DNA of 64,000 nt, from NCBI RefSeq assembly GCF_001653755.1, contig NZ_CP015125.1, forward strand, positions 308,001 to 372,000. The letters run 5' to 3'. The notes beneath the pieces are model-generated. The model ran no database searches. It was not told the origin of the DNA and saw nothing but the letters and a program-made list of their open reading frames with translations. The stretch comes from Dokdonia donghaensis DSW-1. GTDB lineage: Bacteria > Bacteroidota > Bacteroidia > Flavobacteriales > Flavobacteriaceae. Shown here piece after piece: positions 52,793 through 60,472 of this stretch; within the stretch, counting starts at the first letter, position 1, and each line of letters begins with the position of its first letter. The position numbers were made by a program, and so were the translations under genes.

Positions 52793-54376
52793 TTAGTTTA
52801 CATCGTTGCTTATAGCTACTGTTGCATAAGAACCGATATCTACTCCTGGTATTGTAGAACCATACTGATCATTTATTGCATCTATAATAGCGTTTGCAGT
52901 AAATGCATAACCTCTAGGTGTAGGGTGTACACCATCTAGAGAGAAAGCTCCTCCAGTTACAAAGTCTGAGGTAAGCACTCCACCGTTAAAAGAAACACCA
53001 CCATTTGCAACCACTTGTAATGCAGAACGCGCATCTACAAAAGCAAGATCATTTGCCTGCGCAAGTGCTTGTATAGTGGCATTGTACTGTGTTTGTGCTG
53101 CCGTGATAAGCTCTTGCTCTTGTGAGGTAAGTATAAACTGGTCTTGTAAAGGACGTGACACTCCATTTATAGCCTGTAGTGCAGCCTGCTCTGCAGGGAT
53201 TCCTAAAGAAACTAATAGATTTAAGAAATCTTGATCTGTAGTTCCAAGCACTCCCGCTGTAGTAAGTGGCACTAGATCATCATTTGTAGTCTGGCGTAAT
53301 TGAGATAATAATCCCGCAGTAATAGGGTCTAAGTTAAAAGGAGGTCCTTGTACTATTGCAGAAATATCAGTAAGGTCTTCATCTTGTATCGTGATAAAGT
53401 TTGCTCCTTCGGCAAATGTGATTTGACGAGCAGCAGCCTCTTCTGCAGTGATGATTCCAAAAGATGCTAGACCTGGTAACACTTGAGTGTTATATGCTGC
53501 AAATGCTGCATTAAGAGTAGCCGCAGTACCTGCGTCTAAAGGAATAGCCTGAGATGGCACCGTAGTAAAGAAAGGAATAGATGTTACATCCGGAATATTT
53601 ACAAGTGCTCCTTGTGCTCCAGAACCTATTAAAAGTCCAACTTCTTGAGAATACACACTAGCAAAAACGTTAGGGTCTGTAATGTCATTAGGACCGTATG
53701 TAGTAGGATCAAAGTTTCCTGTCTGATCTACACCAGCACCACCTGATGTTGCAAAACCTAAAATATCATTGTTACCTATCCATAAAGAGAAAAATGATGG
53801 GTTTGCCGCAAGTGCATCTCCCATAACTGTAGCATTAGCCTCTGATGCAAATCTTGCAAAATATGGATTTGCCTGTCCTGTAGGTACTCCAGCTACATTA
53901 CCATAACCTGGCGCCACAAGGTGAAAACTCTTTGCACCTGGTACACCCACATTGTTAAAAGGTCCCGTTACAACATTTGTAATTTCTGTAGTAGGAGTTC
54001 CAGATAATACTGCTGGTCCTGGATTACCATTTGCATCTGTCGCAAGTACAAAGCGATTATTTGCAATTTGAGTACCTCCTAGTGTTAACCCTCCTAGGTT
54101 ATCACTTACTAAAGGCTGTGTAAACTCACCTCCACCTGCAAGCGCAAACTGCTGCGCCATAATGTTAGGGTATGAGTTTTCTTGACCAGTTATATAAAGC
54201 GCTCCATCTGCAAAACCTGCAGTAAGCGAGTTACCTACAGCAACATATGAAGAAAAGTTTGCTTCTCCATTTGTGTATACTGTTCCATCCTCAATTTCAT
54301 TTTCAAATTCTGGCTCACAAGCAACAAGGCCAAGTGCAAGCGCAGGAAGTGCGATATAATTAAAATATTTTTTCAT
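52793..54376 (-). CDS. SGNH/GDSL-type hydrolase lipoprotein
   Basis: Predicted lipoprotein esterase of 527 residues; lipobox GLVAC puts the lipid on Cys20. Block I reads VAVGNSLTAGF (about 45-55), with Asn where the GDSL Asp normally is but the nucleophile Ser kept. Block III is WIGNNDIL (about 200), and block V is LDGVHPTPRGY (about 495), giving the Asp-His pair. A long insert, rich in Ala/Gln helices, separates blocks III and V. The upstream gene, 10 bp away, is a FadL-type porin, which suggests release and uptake of fatty acids or other lipids as one function. Confidence 0.88.
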   Translation of the reverse strand: MKKYFNYIALPALALGLVACEPEFENEIEDGTVYTNGEANFSSYVAVGNSLTAGFADGALYITGQENSYPNIMAQQFALAGGGEFTQPLVSDNLGGLTLGGTQIANNRFVLATDANGNPGPAVLSGTPTTEITNVVTGPFNNVGVPGAKSFHLVAPGYGNVAGVPTGQANPYFARFASEANATVMGDALAANPSFFSLWIGNNDILGFATSGGAGVDQTGNFDPTTYGPNDITDPNVFASVYSQEVGLLIGSGAQGALVNIPDVTSIPFFTTVPSQAIPLDAGTAATLNAAFAAYNTQVLPGLASFGIITAEEAAARQITFAEGANFITIQDEDLTDISAIVQGPPFNLDPITAGLLSQLRQTTNDDLVPLTTAGVLGTTDQDFLNLLVSLGIPAEQAALQAINGVSRPLQDQFILTSQEQELITAAQTQYNATIQALAQANDLAFVDARSALQVVANGGVSFNGGVLTSDFVTGGAFSLDGVHPTPRGYAFTANAIIDAINDQYGSTIPGVDIGSYATVAISNDVN

Positions 54377-54386
54377 TGCTGTAATT

Positions 54387-55658
54387 TTATAATTTGTAGC
54401 TTAATCCTAAACCTGGTGCAAATGCACTTGATCTATACGTTCCCGCAAATGGAGCTTCAACACCACTTTCTGTATATGCATCATAAGAAGCATCTACCTC
54501 TCTAAAGGCTAAGTATAAGAAAGAAGCATCTATAGCGAGCTTCTGTGTTACGTTATAAGAGAATCCTCCTGTAAAACCAAAAGAATCATTACGTGGAGTT
54601 TCTGGAGAGAAGAATCCTTCTTGTACCGGAGACTCGTCAAAATAAGCACCACCTCTTAAAGCAAACTTATCGCTTACGGCATACTCTGCTCCTAGGCGTA
54701 ATGTCCAAGCGTTTTGGTAATTTCTTGGGTTAATAGACTCTAGTGCTACAGATCCATCAGGATTTAAAAAATTAAGATCAAGAGAGTTGTATATATCCCA
54801 CTCTGCATAATTTACATCTGCGTTAAGAACCCACTTATCTGTAGGCTTGTAAGTTACACCTACTGTCCACTCTGCTGGTAATGGTAGCGTAGCTGTAAAA
54901 TCAAAATCTCCATTTGTAATAGGTGCAAGTGGTGAGTTAGGCACATTAGAAAAAGTAGCGACACCATCACCTGGCTCAACCTCAATATCTATTCTAGACC
55001 TGTAGTTTACACCAAAAGACCACTTATCGCTAAACTGGGCATAAGCACCTACAGAAAAACCATATCCGTTTACCCCAGAAGCATCAATCTCTACATTAGA
55101 ACGGTTACCGTCTGTATCTGCCAAGCTTCTTGATAAATTACGATTAAAGTTTACACCTCCTATAGCCAGTATCGGTCCTCCTCCAAAACTTACGTTTTCA
55201 GTTAATTTTGTAGAAAATATAGGCTGTATAAAAATAGCAGATAGTTCTATACTATTTACTAAGTGCGATCCAGACCAATCTGTTGGATACTCTACTGTAC
55301 TACCATACGGAGTATAAACCGCTAGCGCCACAGAAGACTTCTCGCTAAGCTTGTAAGCTGCATATAAATATAGAGGCGTTCCCGTAGGGCTATCTGTTTG
55401 TGAAGATGTTCCAAACTGTGTATTCTGATACTTTACATCAGAAAATACTCCAAAGCCTCCTACAGATATACTTAGTTTACTTTCTAGGTGCACAAGGCCT
55501 CCTGGGTTAAAGAATGCTATCTCAGCACTGTTTACATAAGCCACACCTGTGTGACCCATTGCTAAACCTCGTTGTCCCTGTAGACTCACTCGGTAACCTC
55601 CGGCGTACGTCACTGCACAAACAAGTAGCAGAACAATGACACTTAATACTTTTTTCAT
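54387..55658 (-). CDS. OmpP1/FadL-family outer membrane transporter
   Basis: Outer membrane channel of the family that takes up long-chain fatty acids and other hydrophobic compounds. Its 423 residues include a signal peptide (to about 20, TYAGG), the family's N-terminal hatch segment (GHTGVAYVNSAEIAFFNPGGLVHL, about 35-60) with the conserved NPG, and a 14-strand barrel ending FAPGLGLSYKL. First gene of an operon with the GDSL lipoprotein. Confidence 0.93.
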   Translation of the reverse strand: MKKVLSVIVLLLVCAVTYAGGYRVSLQGQRGLAMGHTGVAYVNSAEIAFFNPGGLVHLESKLSISVGGFGVFSDVKYQNTQFGTSSQTDSPTGTPLYLYAAYKLSEKSSVALAVYTPYGSTVEYPTDWSGSHLVNSIELSAIFIQPIFSTKLTENVSFGGGPILAIGGVNFNRNLSRSLADTDGNRSNVEIDASGVNGYGFSVGAYAQFSDKWSFGVNYRSRIDIEVEPGDGVATFSNVPNSPLAPITNGDFDFTATLPLPAEWTVGVTYKPTDKWVLNADVNYAEWDIYNSLDLNFLNPDGSVALESINPRNYQNAWTLRLGAEYAVSDKFALRGGAYFDESPVQEGFFSPETPRNDSFGFTGGFSYNVTQKLAIDASFLYLAFREVDASYDAYTESGVEAPFAGTYRSSAFAPGLGLSYKL

Positions 55659-55706
55659 AATTTAATTTAGGTTATGGGAATTGTGTTATTCGTAAAAATG
55701 TACCTT

Positions 55707-55714
55707 CAAAAATA
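55707..55714 (-). promoter_or_regulatory. -7 element (TATTTTTG) for the fadL-like operon
   Basis: TAnnTTTG match on the minus strand about 50 bp before the start codon; no clear -33 box. Confidence 0.45.
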
Positions 55715-55786
55715 AGCTATTTATAAAGGAAACATTGATTTTTTACACATTTACTATGCATACATAGCTTTTTGTGATTGACAATA

Positions 55787-56554
55787 CTATAAAAAATTTA
55801 TCACTTCTTTATAAAAATCTTTAGGATTTTCTGCGTGAAGCCAGTGACCAGCATTAGAAATTGTCTTGATTTGCGCTTTCGCGAAAGCGTTATAAATCCC
55901 ATTTTTGTCTTCCTCGAGGATGTAATTAGACTTATCTCCTCTAAGGAATAAAGTAGCATCGCTATAAGTTGCGCCCAGCGGTAAGGGCTTTCCTATTTCT
56001 TCTATATTTTGAATAAGAGCCGCTAGGTTCATACGTAAACCTAAAACACCTTTTTCTACCCAATAAAGATTTTTAAGTAAAAACATTCTCGTCCCTAAGT
56101 CTGATATATAATTTGCTAGAAATTCATCAGCTCCAGACCTACTAGACATCGCTTCGCTATTATTTGAAAGTGCCGTGAGCCCCTCTAAAATAGTCTGATG
56201 ATGCTGTGGATATTCTTTAACTCCTATATCTGCAATGATGAGTTTATCTACCATAGCTGGATATGTAACCGCAAAGAGCATTGCTGTTTTACCTCCCATA
56301 GAGTGACCTAACAAGTGTATCTTATCAAGTTCATTTTCTTCACAATATAGTTTTAGATCTTCTACCAACACCTCGTAGCTAAATGTGCCACTATGAAAAC
56401 TTCGACCGTGATTGCGCTGGTCTACAAGATGCACCTGGTAACCATCTATAGCAAATTGTTTTGCCAGCGTTTTCCAGTTATCCCCCATACCTAAAAAGCC
56501 GTGTAAAATCACCAGTGGCTTGCCCTCTCCTATAATATTTGAGTGTACTATCAT
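55787..56554 (-). CDS. Alpha/beta hydrolase (YbfF-like)
   Basis: Probable esterase or thioesterase of 255 residues. It has the HGFLGMGDNWKTLAKQF motif (about 18-34, oxyanion loop), the nucleophile elbow GHSMGG (Ser about 93) and the catalytic His in SNAGHWLHAENP (about 240). There is no signal peptide. Its start codon directly abuts the pdxJ stop codon, so it is cotranscribed and probably coupled with pdxJ, though no functional link is known. AFAKA at about residues 223-227 is encoded by an exact iterated palindrome. Confidence 0.92.
   Translation of the reverse strand: MIVHSNIIGEGKPLVILHGFLGMGDNWKTLAKQFAIDGYQVHLVDQRNHGRSFHSGTFSYEVLVEDLKLYCEENELDKIHLLGHSMGGKTAMLFAVTYPAMVDKLIIADIGVKEYPQHHQTILEGLTALSNNSEAMSSRSGADEFLANYISDLGTRMFLLKNLYWVEKGVLGLRMNLAALIQNIEEIGKPLPLGATYSDATLFLRGDKSNYILEEDKNGIYNAFAKAQIKTISNAGHWLHAENPKDFYKEVINFL
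55875..55888. repeat. Iterated palindrome GCTTTCGCGAAAGC, copy 13 (inside hydrolase gene)
   Basis: Exact copy read in frame as Ala-Phe-Ala-Lys-Ala (YNAFAKAQIK). Confidence 0.95.
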
Positions 56555-57268
56555 TTATTGTAATTTTTCTAAATAAGAGGCTACTACGGTCTCAAAACCT
56601 AGATATAATGACTCTGCCATAAGAGCGTGGCCTATAGAAACCTCCAGCAAATCTGGGATGCTGTTATGAAAATATGCCACATTATCTAGTGAAAGGTCGT
56701 GTCCTGCATTAATGCCTATACCTAGATCACTAGCTAGAAAAGCTGCCGTGATATATGGTTTTATAGCCTCCTCCTTGTTTTCGGTATAACCATCTGCATA
56801 GGCTTCTGTATACAATTCTATTCTATCTGCACCTGTTTCTTTTGCCCCTTCTATCATTTCTAATACAGGGTCAACAAAGATTGAGGTGCGTATACCTGCA
56901 TTTTGAAATTCGACTATAACCTCCTTTAAAAAGTCCTTATGTTTTATTGTATCCCATCCCGCATTACTCGTAATTGCATCTACTGCATCTGGCACTAGTG
57001 TAACTTGTGTAGGTTTAGTCTCTAGTACGAGATCTATAAATTTTTGAATAGGATTACCTTCTATATTAAACTCTGTAGTCACCACATCTACTAGATCGCG
57101 AGCATCTTGATATCGTATATGGCGCTCATCAGGTCTAGGGTGTATGGTTATTCCTTGAGCGCCCATTTTCTCAAGGTCGCTTGCCACCTTTAATAGATCT
57201 GGCACATTCCCTCCTCTAGCATTACGCAATGTGGCTACTTTGTTAATATTTACGCTTAATTTTGTCAT
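56555..57268 (-). CDS. pdxJ: Pyridoxine 5'-phosphate synthase PdxJ
   Basis: Condenses 1-deoxyxylulose 5-phosphate with 3-amino-2-oxopropyl phosphate, the ring-closing step of vitamin B6 synthesis. TIM barrel of 237 residues: LSVNINKVATLRNARGG at the N-terminus, GITIHPRPDERHI (about 40-52), the catalytic Glu in FNIEGNP (about 70), and GINAGHDLSLDN (about 188-199). The ATG at 57268 is chosen because it gives the standard MTKLSVNIN start; an ATG three codons upstream is possible. Adjacent to the hydrolase gene with no gap. Confidence 0.96.
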   Translation of the reverse strand: MTKLSVNINKVATLRNARGGNVPDLLKVASDLEKMGAQGITIHPRPDERHIRYQDARDLVDVVTTEFNIEGNPIQKFIDLVLETKPTQVTLVPDAVDAITSNAGWDTIKHKDFLKEVIVEFQNAGIRTSIFVDPVLEMIEGAKETGADRIELYTEAYADGYTENKEEAIKPYITAAFLASDLGIGINAGHDLSLDNVAYFHNSIPDLLEVSIGHALMAESLYLGFETVVASYLEKLQ

Positions 57269-57293
57269 AGCAATCATATATTATTTGATATCA

Positions 57294-57301
57294 CAAAAAT
57301 A
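57294..57301 (-). promoter_or_regulatory. -7 element (TATTTTTG) for pdxJ
   Basis: TAnnTTTG match on the minus strand 26 bp before the pdxJ start; no clear -33 box. Confidence 0.5.
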
Positions 57302-57346
57302 CAAAGAGACCAGTGCTGGGCGGGTATTTTTTCATTATTTTGCATT

Positions 57347-58003
57347 ATGACATTAACAGATTTTATAATAAATGACATAAAGCCTGTCTCAGAAAAAGAG
57401 AATATAGGCGAGGTACAATCTATTTTTACACAAACCACATACTCTCACGTGCCTATTGAGCGAGATGGGATTTATGTAGGGTCGCTCCCTGAGAATGATA
57501 CACATTGCCTAGATGCAACTACCCCCATAAGTGATTATAACCACGGGTATGAGCAATTTTTTGTAAGATTTGATACTAACTGGCTAGACGTGCTAGAAGC
57601 CTTTGCTCAAAATGGCTGCAACCTTATGCCAGTACTTGGAGAAAACAACACCTATCTTGGTTATTATGAACTTGAAGATGTGATGAATTTCTTTAATAAC
57701 ACACCATTTATAAGTGAGCCTGGAAGCGTAGTTGTAATTGAAAAAGGAGTGCAAGACTACTCTTTTAGTGAGATAAGTCAGATTGTAGAGTCTAATGATG
57801 GCAAACTATGGGGTATGTTTATCTCAAAAATAGAAAATGATGTAGCAGAGATTTCTCTTAAAATAGGAAGGTCAAACTTTAACGATATACTAGCAGCTTT
57901 TAGAAGATACAGCTACATAATAGTCTCAAGTCATCAAGAAGATACATTTCTTACAGACCTACGTGAGCGATCACAATACCTTGAGAAATACTTAAACATA
58001 TAA
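57347..58003 (+). CDS. CBS-domain protein
   Basis: A 218-residue cytoplasmic protein with a pair of CBS motifs in the first two thirds (about 1-60 and 75-130: ISDYNHGYEQFFVRFDTNWLDVLEAFAQNGCNLMPVLGENNTYLGYYELEDVM) and an ACT-like C-terminal part. CBS pairs bind adenosyl ligands and sense energy state. It lies 6 bp before nadK, so regulation of, or coupling to, NADP synthesis is a reasonable inference. This gene pair recurs in flavobacteria. Confidence 0.88.
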   Translation: MTLTDFIINDIKPVSEKENIGEVQSIFTQTTYSHVPIERDGIYVGSLPENDTHCLDATTPISDYNHGYEQFFVRFDTNWLDVLEAFAQNGCNLMPVLGENNTYLGYYELEDVMNFFNNTPFISEPGSVVVIEKGVQDYSFSEISQIVESNDGKLWGMFISKIENDVAEISLKIGRSNFNDILAAFRRYSYIIVSSHQEDTFLTDLRERSQYLEKYLNI

Positions 58004-58009
58004 CTAACT

Positions 58010-58894
58010 ATGAAAATAGGTATATACGGTCAGTTCTACCACGAGGCCGCAGGACAATACATCCAGCAGCTCCTAGATATTTTAGACAAAAAGCAAATAG
58101 AAGTTATTATAGAGAAAAACTTTCTCAAACTTATACACGAGAATGACACTATAGAGAAGGACTACAATCACTTTTCTACCTTTAGAGAGCTAGATAACAC
58201 TTACGACCTTTTTGTAAGCATAGGTGGAGACGGTACAATTCTAAAAACTGTTACATATGTACGAGATCTTAACATACCTATAATAGGGATAAACACAGGT
58301 CGACTAGGTTTTCTTGCTACTATCAAGAAAAATGACATTGCCGCCTCTATAGAAAAAATACTTACCGGCAAGTACAGCATCTCAAAAAGAAGCCTACTAC
58401 AAGTCACTACCAATAGTAAAAAAGATCCCATAGGAGAACTCAACTTTGCACTTAACGAGATTACAGTAAGTAGAAAAAACACCACCTCTATGATCTCTGT
58501 AACGACAAAATTAGACGGTGAGAACCTTACAAACTACTGGGCAGATGGTCTTATCGTTGCCACACCCACAGGCTCAACAGGCTACTCACTAAGTTGTGGA
58601 GGACCGGTTATCACACCACAAACATCAAGCATAATAATCACACCAATAGCACCTCACAACCTCAATGCAAGACCACTAGTTATACCAGACGATACTACAA
58701 TCGAACTAAGCGTGTCTGGAAGAGCAGATCAACATCTTATCTCTCTTGACTCGAGAATAGCCACGGTAGATAATGAAACAATTATAACGCTACAAAAAGC
58801 ACCATTTGAGATAAGCCTCATCCGTTTAGAAGGAGATAGCTTTTTAAAAACACTAAGACATAAACTACTCTGGGGAGAAGATAAAAGGAACTAG
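58010..58894 (+). CDS. nadK: NAD kinase
   Basis: Phosphorylates NAD to NADP with ATP. In 294 residues it carries the GGDGT motif (VSIGGDGTIL, about 72-81), GINTGRLGFLA (about 95-105), NEITVSR (about 150) and the substrate motif TPTGSTGYSLSCGGP (about 184-198). It follows the CBS gene by 6 bp and precedes the porG-uppS-bamA cluster. Confidence 0.97.
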   Translation: MKIGIYGQFYHEAAGQYIQQLLDILDKKQIEVIIEKNFLKLIHENDTIEKDYNHFSTFRELDNTYDLFVSIGGDGTILKTVTYVRDLNIPIIGINTGRLGFLATIKKNDIAASIEKILTGKYSISKRSLLQVTTNSKKDPIGELNFALNEITVSRKNTTSMISVTTKLDGENLTNYWADGLIVATPTGSTGYSLSCGGPVITPQTSSIIITPIAPHNLNARPLVIPDDTTIELSVSGRADQHLISLDSRIATVDNETIITLQKAPFEISLIRLEGDSFLKTLRHKLLWGEDKRN

Positions 58895-58953
58895 ACAATA
58901 ATTATGCACAAAGGCTGTTTTCTTTTAGGACTGACTATATAGGGTTTAAAGAC

Positions 58954-58967
58954 GCTTTCGCGAAAGC
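58954..58967. repeat. Iterated palindrome GCTTTCGCGAAAGC, copy 14
   Basis: Exact copy in the nadK-porG spacer, about 35 bp upstream of the porG promoter. Confidence 0.95.
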
Positions 58968-59000
58968 GAACACTCACACAATCATCTTAATAACCTCTTA

Positions 59001-59032
59001 TTGCTAGTACCATCACAGAATTGTTATATTTG
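59001..59032 (+). promoter_or_regulatory. Promoter of the porG-uppS-bamA operon
   Basis: TTG at 59001-59003, a 21-bp spacer and TATATTTG at 59025-59032; predicted start of transcription about 10 bp before the porG ATG. Confidence 0.65.
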
Positions 59033-59049
59033 CAAACTTTTACGGCTAT

Positions 59050-59724
59050 ATGAAGTACCTGACGATTGTTTTAATCGCCATTTTTTGGAATTTTGAAGTG
59101 CAAGGGCAAACCTATGAAATAGGAGCCTTTATTGGTGGATCAAATGTTGTAAGTGACATTGGATCAACTAATTATATTGCGCCGAATAAACCAGCTTTTG
59201 GAGCGATTTTAAAATGGAACCGAAGTTCAAGACATTCCTTCAGGTTTACAGCCCTGTTTACAGAGCTAGAAGGAAATGATGTAGATAGCCACGAAGCTAG
59301 AAGACAAAGTAGAGGATTATCATTTACAAACAGTTTACAAGAAGTCTCACTGGGACTGGAGTATACCTTTTGGGAATTTGATATGTTTAAAGATCGTAAT
59401 GCAAATGCACCATACTTATACTCAGGTATAACCGCATTTAATCACGAAAACATTTCTAGAGTAAGTGGCGTTACTCAAGATGGAAATGCTCTGGACTTTG
59501 CAATACCTATCGTGTTAGGCTACAAAGTAGCTTTTAACTCTATGGTTATTGCATTAGAAGGTGGTGCTCGTTATACATTTACAGATAATCTGGATGGAAG
59601 CGCACCCGTAGGAGATGACAATACGATAAGTATTGGAAATAGAAATAATAATGACTGGTATGTGTTTACAGGTGTAACTGTAAGCTTTACCTTTGGCCGC
59701 AGACCTTGTTTCTGCGCATTTTAA
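59050..59724 (+). CDS. porG: DUF6089 outer membrane protein, type IX secretion PorG
   Basis: A 224-residue outer membrane beta-barrel with a signal peptide (to about 20, EVQGQTYEIG). The N-terminal TYEIGAFIGGSNVVSDIGSTNYIAPNKPAFG and the basic barrel motifs (WNRSSRHSFRF) are typical of DUF6089/PorG, which in Porphyromonas contacts the PorK/PorN ring of the type IX secretion system. Position before uppS, bamA and ompH matches the Porphyromonas gene order, which supports the name. The protein ends in a Cys-containing tail (GRRPCFCAF). Confidence 0.82.
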   Translation: MKYLTIVLIAIFWNFEVQGQTYEIGAFIGGSNVVSDIGSTNYIAPNKPAFGAILKWNRSSRHSFRFTALFTELEGNDVDSHEARRQSRGLSFTNSLQEVSLGLEYTFWEFDMFKDRNANAPYLYSGITAFNHENISRVSGVTQDGNALDFAIPIVLGYKVAFNSMVIALEGGARYTFTDNLDGSAPVGDDNTISIGNRNNNDWYVFTGVTVSFTFGRRPCFCAF

Positions 59725-59731
59725 ATATATA

Positions 59732-60472
59732 ATGGACGCACTCGCCCACATTGACAAAAATAAATTACCCCAGCACGTTGCCATCATTATGGATGGTAAT
59801 GGACGATGGGCAAAAAAACAAGGACTCCTTAGAGCCGTTGGTCATAAAAAAGGTACAAAAGCTGTAAGAGAAGCTGTTGAGGCTGCTGCAGAGCTGGGCA
59901 TACCCCACCTTACACTCTACGCTTTTTCTACAGAAAACTGGAACAGACCTAAAGCAGAGGTAGATACACTTATGAATCTACTCGTCTCTTCTCTAAAAAA
60001 AGAAATTTCTACACTTCAAGACAATGATGTTGCGCTCAACACCATAGGTTTAACGAGCTCTTTACCTAAGAAAGCCCAGCGAGAACTCAATGAAGTGATA
60101 GAAAAAACAAAAGACAACAAAAGGCTTAAACTCACTCTAGCACTGAGTTACGGCAGTAGAGAAGAGCTTATAAAAACAGTACGAGAAATAAGCGATAAAG
60201 TTAAAAATAACCTAATTTCGCCAGCTGAAATAGATGAATCTTGTATAAATCAGCATCTTTACACCTATGACATACCAGATGTAGATCTGTTAATACGTAC
60301 AAGTGGAGAGCAACGAGTGAGCAATTTCTTGTTATGGCAAATTGCCTATGCTGAATTTTACTTTACAGAAGTATTGTGGCCAGATTTCAGAAAGGAACAT
60401 TTACATGACGCTATTTACAATTATCAGAAAAGAGAACGAAGATTTGGAAAGACAAGTGAACAGATTAAATAG
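59732..60472 (+). CDS. uppS: Isoprenyl transferase (undecaprenyl diphosphate synthase)
   Basis: Makes the C55 lipid carrier for peptidoglycan and other surface polymers. The 246-residue protein holds HVAIIMDGNGRWAKKQG (about 12-28, catalytic Asp), YAFSTENWNRP (about 65-75) and DLLIRTSGEQRVSNFLLWQ (about 188-206). The ATG at 59732 is the normal start; the TTG at 59693 would overlap porG. It is 7 bp after porG and its 3' end overlaps the bamA reading frame. Confidence 0.96.
   Translation: MDALAHIDKNKLPQHVAIIMDGNGRWAKKQGLLRAVGHKKGTKAVREAVEAAAELGIPHLTLYAFSTENWNRPKAEVDTLMNLLVSSLKKEISTLQDNDVALNTIGLTSSLPKKAQRELNEVIEKTKDNKRLKLTLALSYGSREELIKTVREISDKVKNNLISPAEIDESCINQHLYTYDIPDVDLLIRTSGEQRVSNFLLWQIAYAEFYFTEVLWPDFRKEHLHDAIYNYQKRERRFGKTSEQIK

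Noticed and set aside
12877..58967. Interpretation of the iterated palindrome as a transcription terminator
   Set aside because: Most copies lack a T-run, four are inside coding sequence, and several spacers with a copy already contain a separate, standard terminator.
12877..58967. Interpretation of the palindrome as ParB parS sites
   Set aside because: The word differs from the conserved parS consensus TGTTTCACGTGAAACA, and one copy per 3-4 kb is far too dense for parS.
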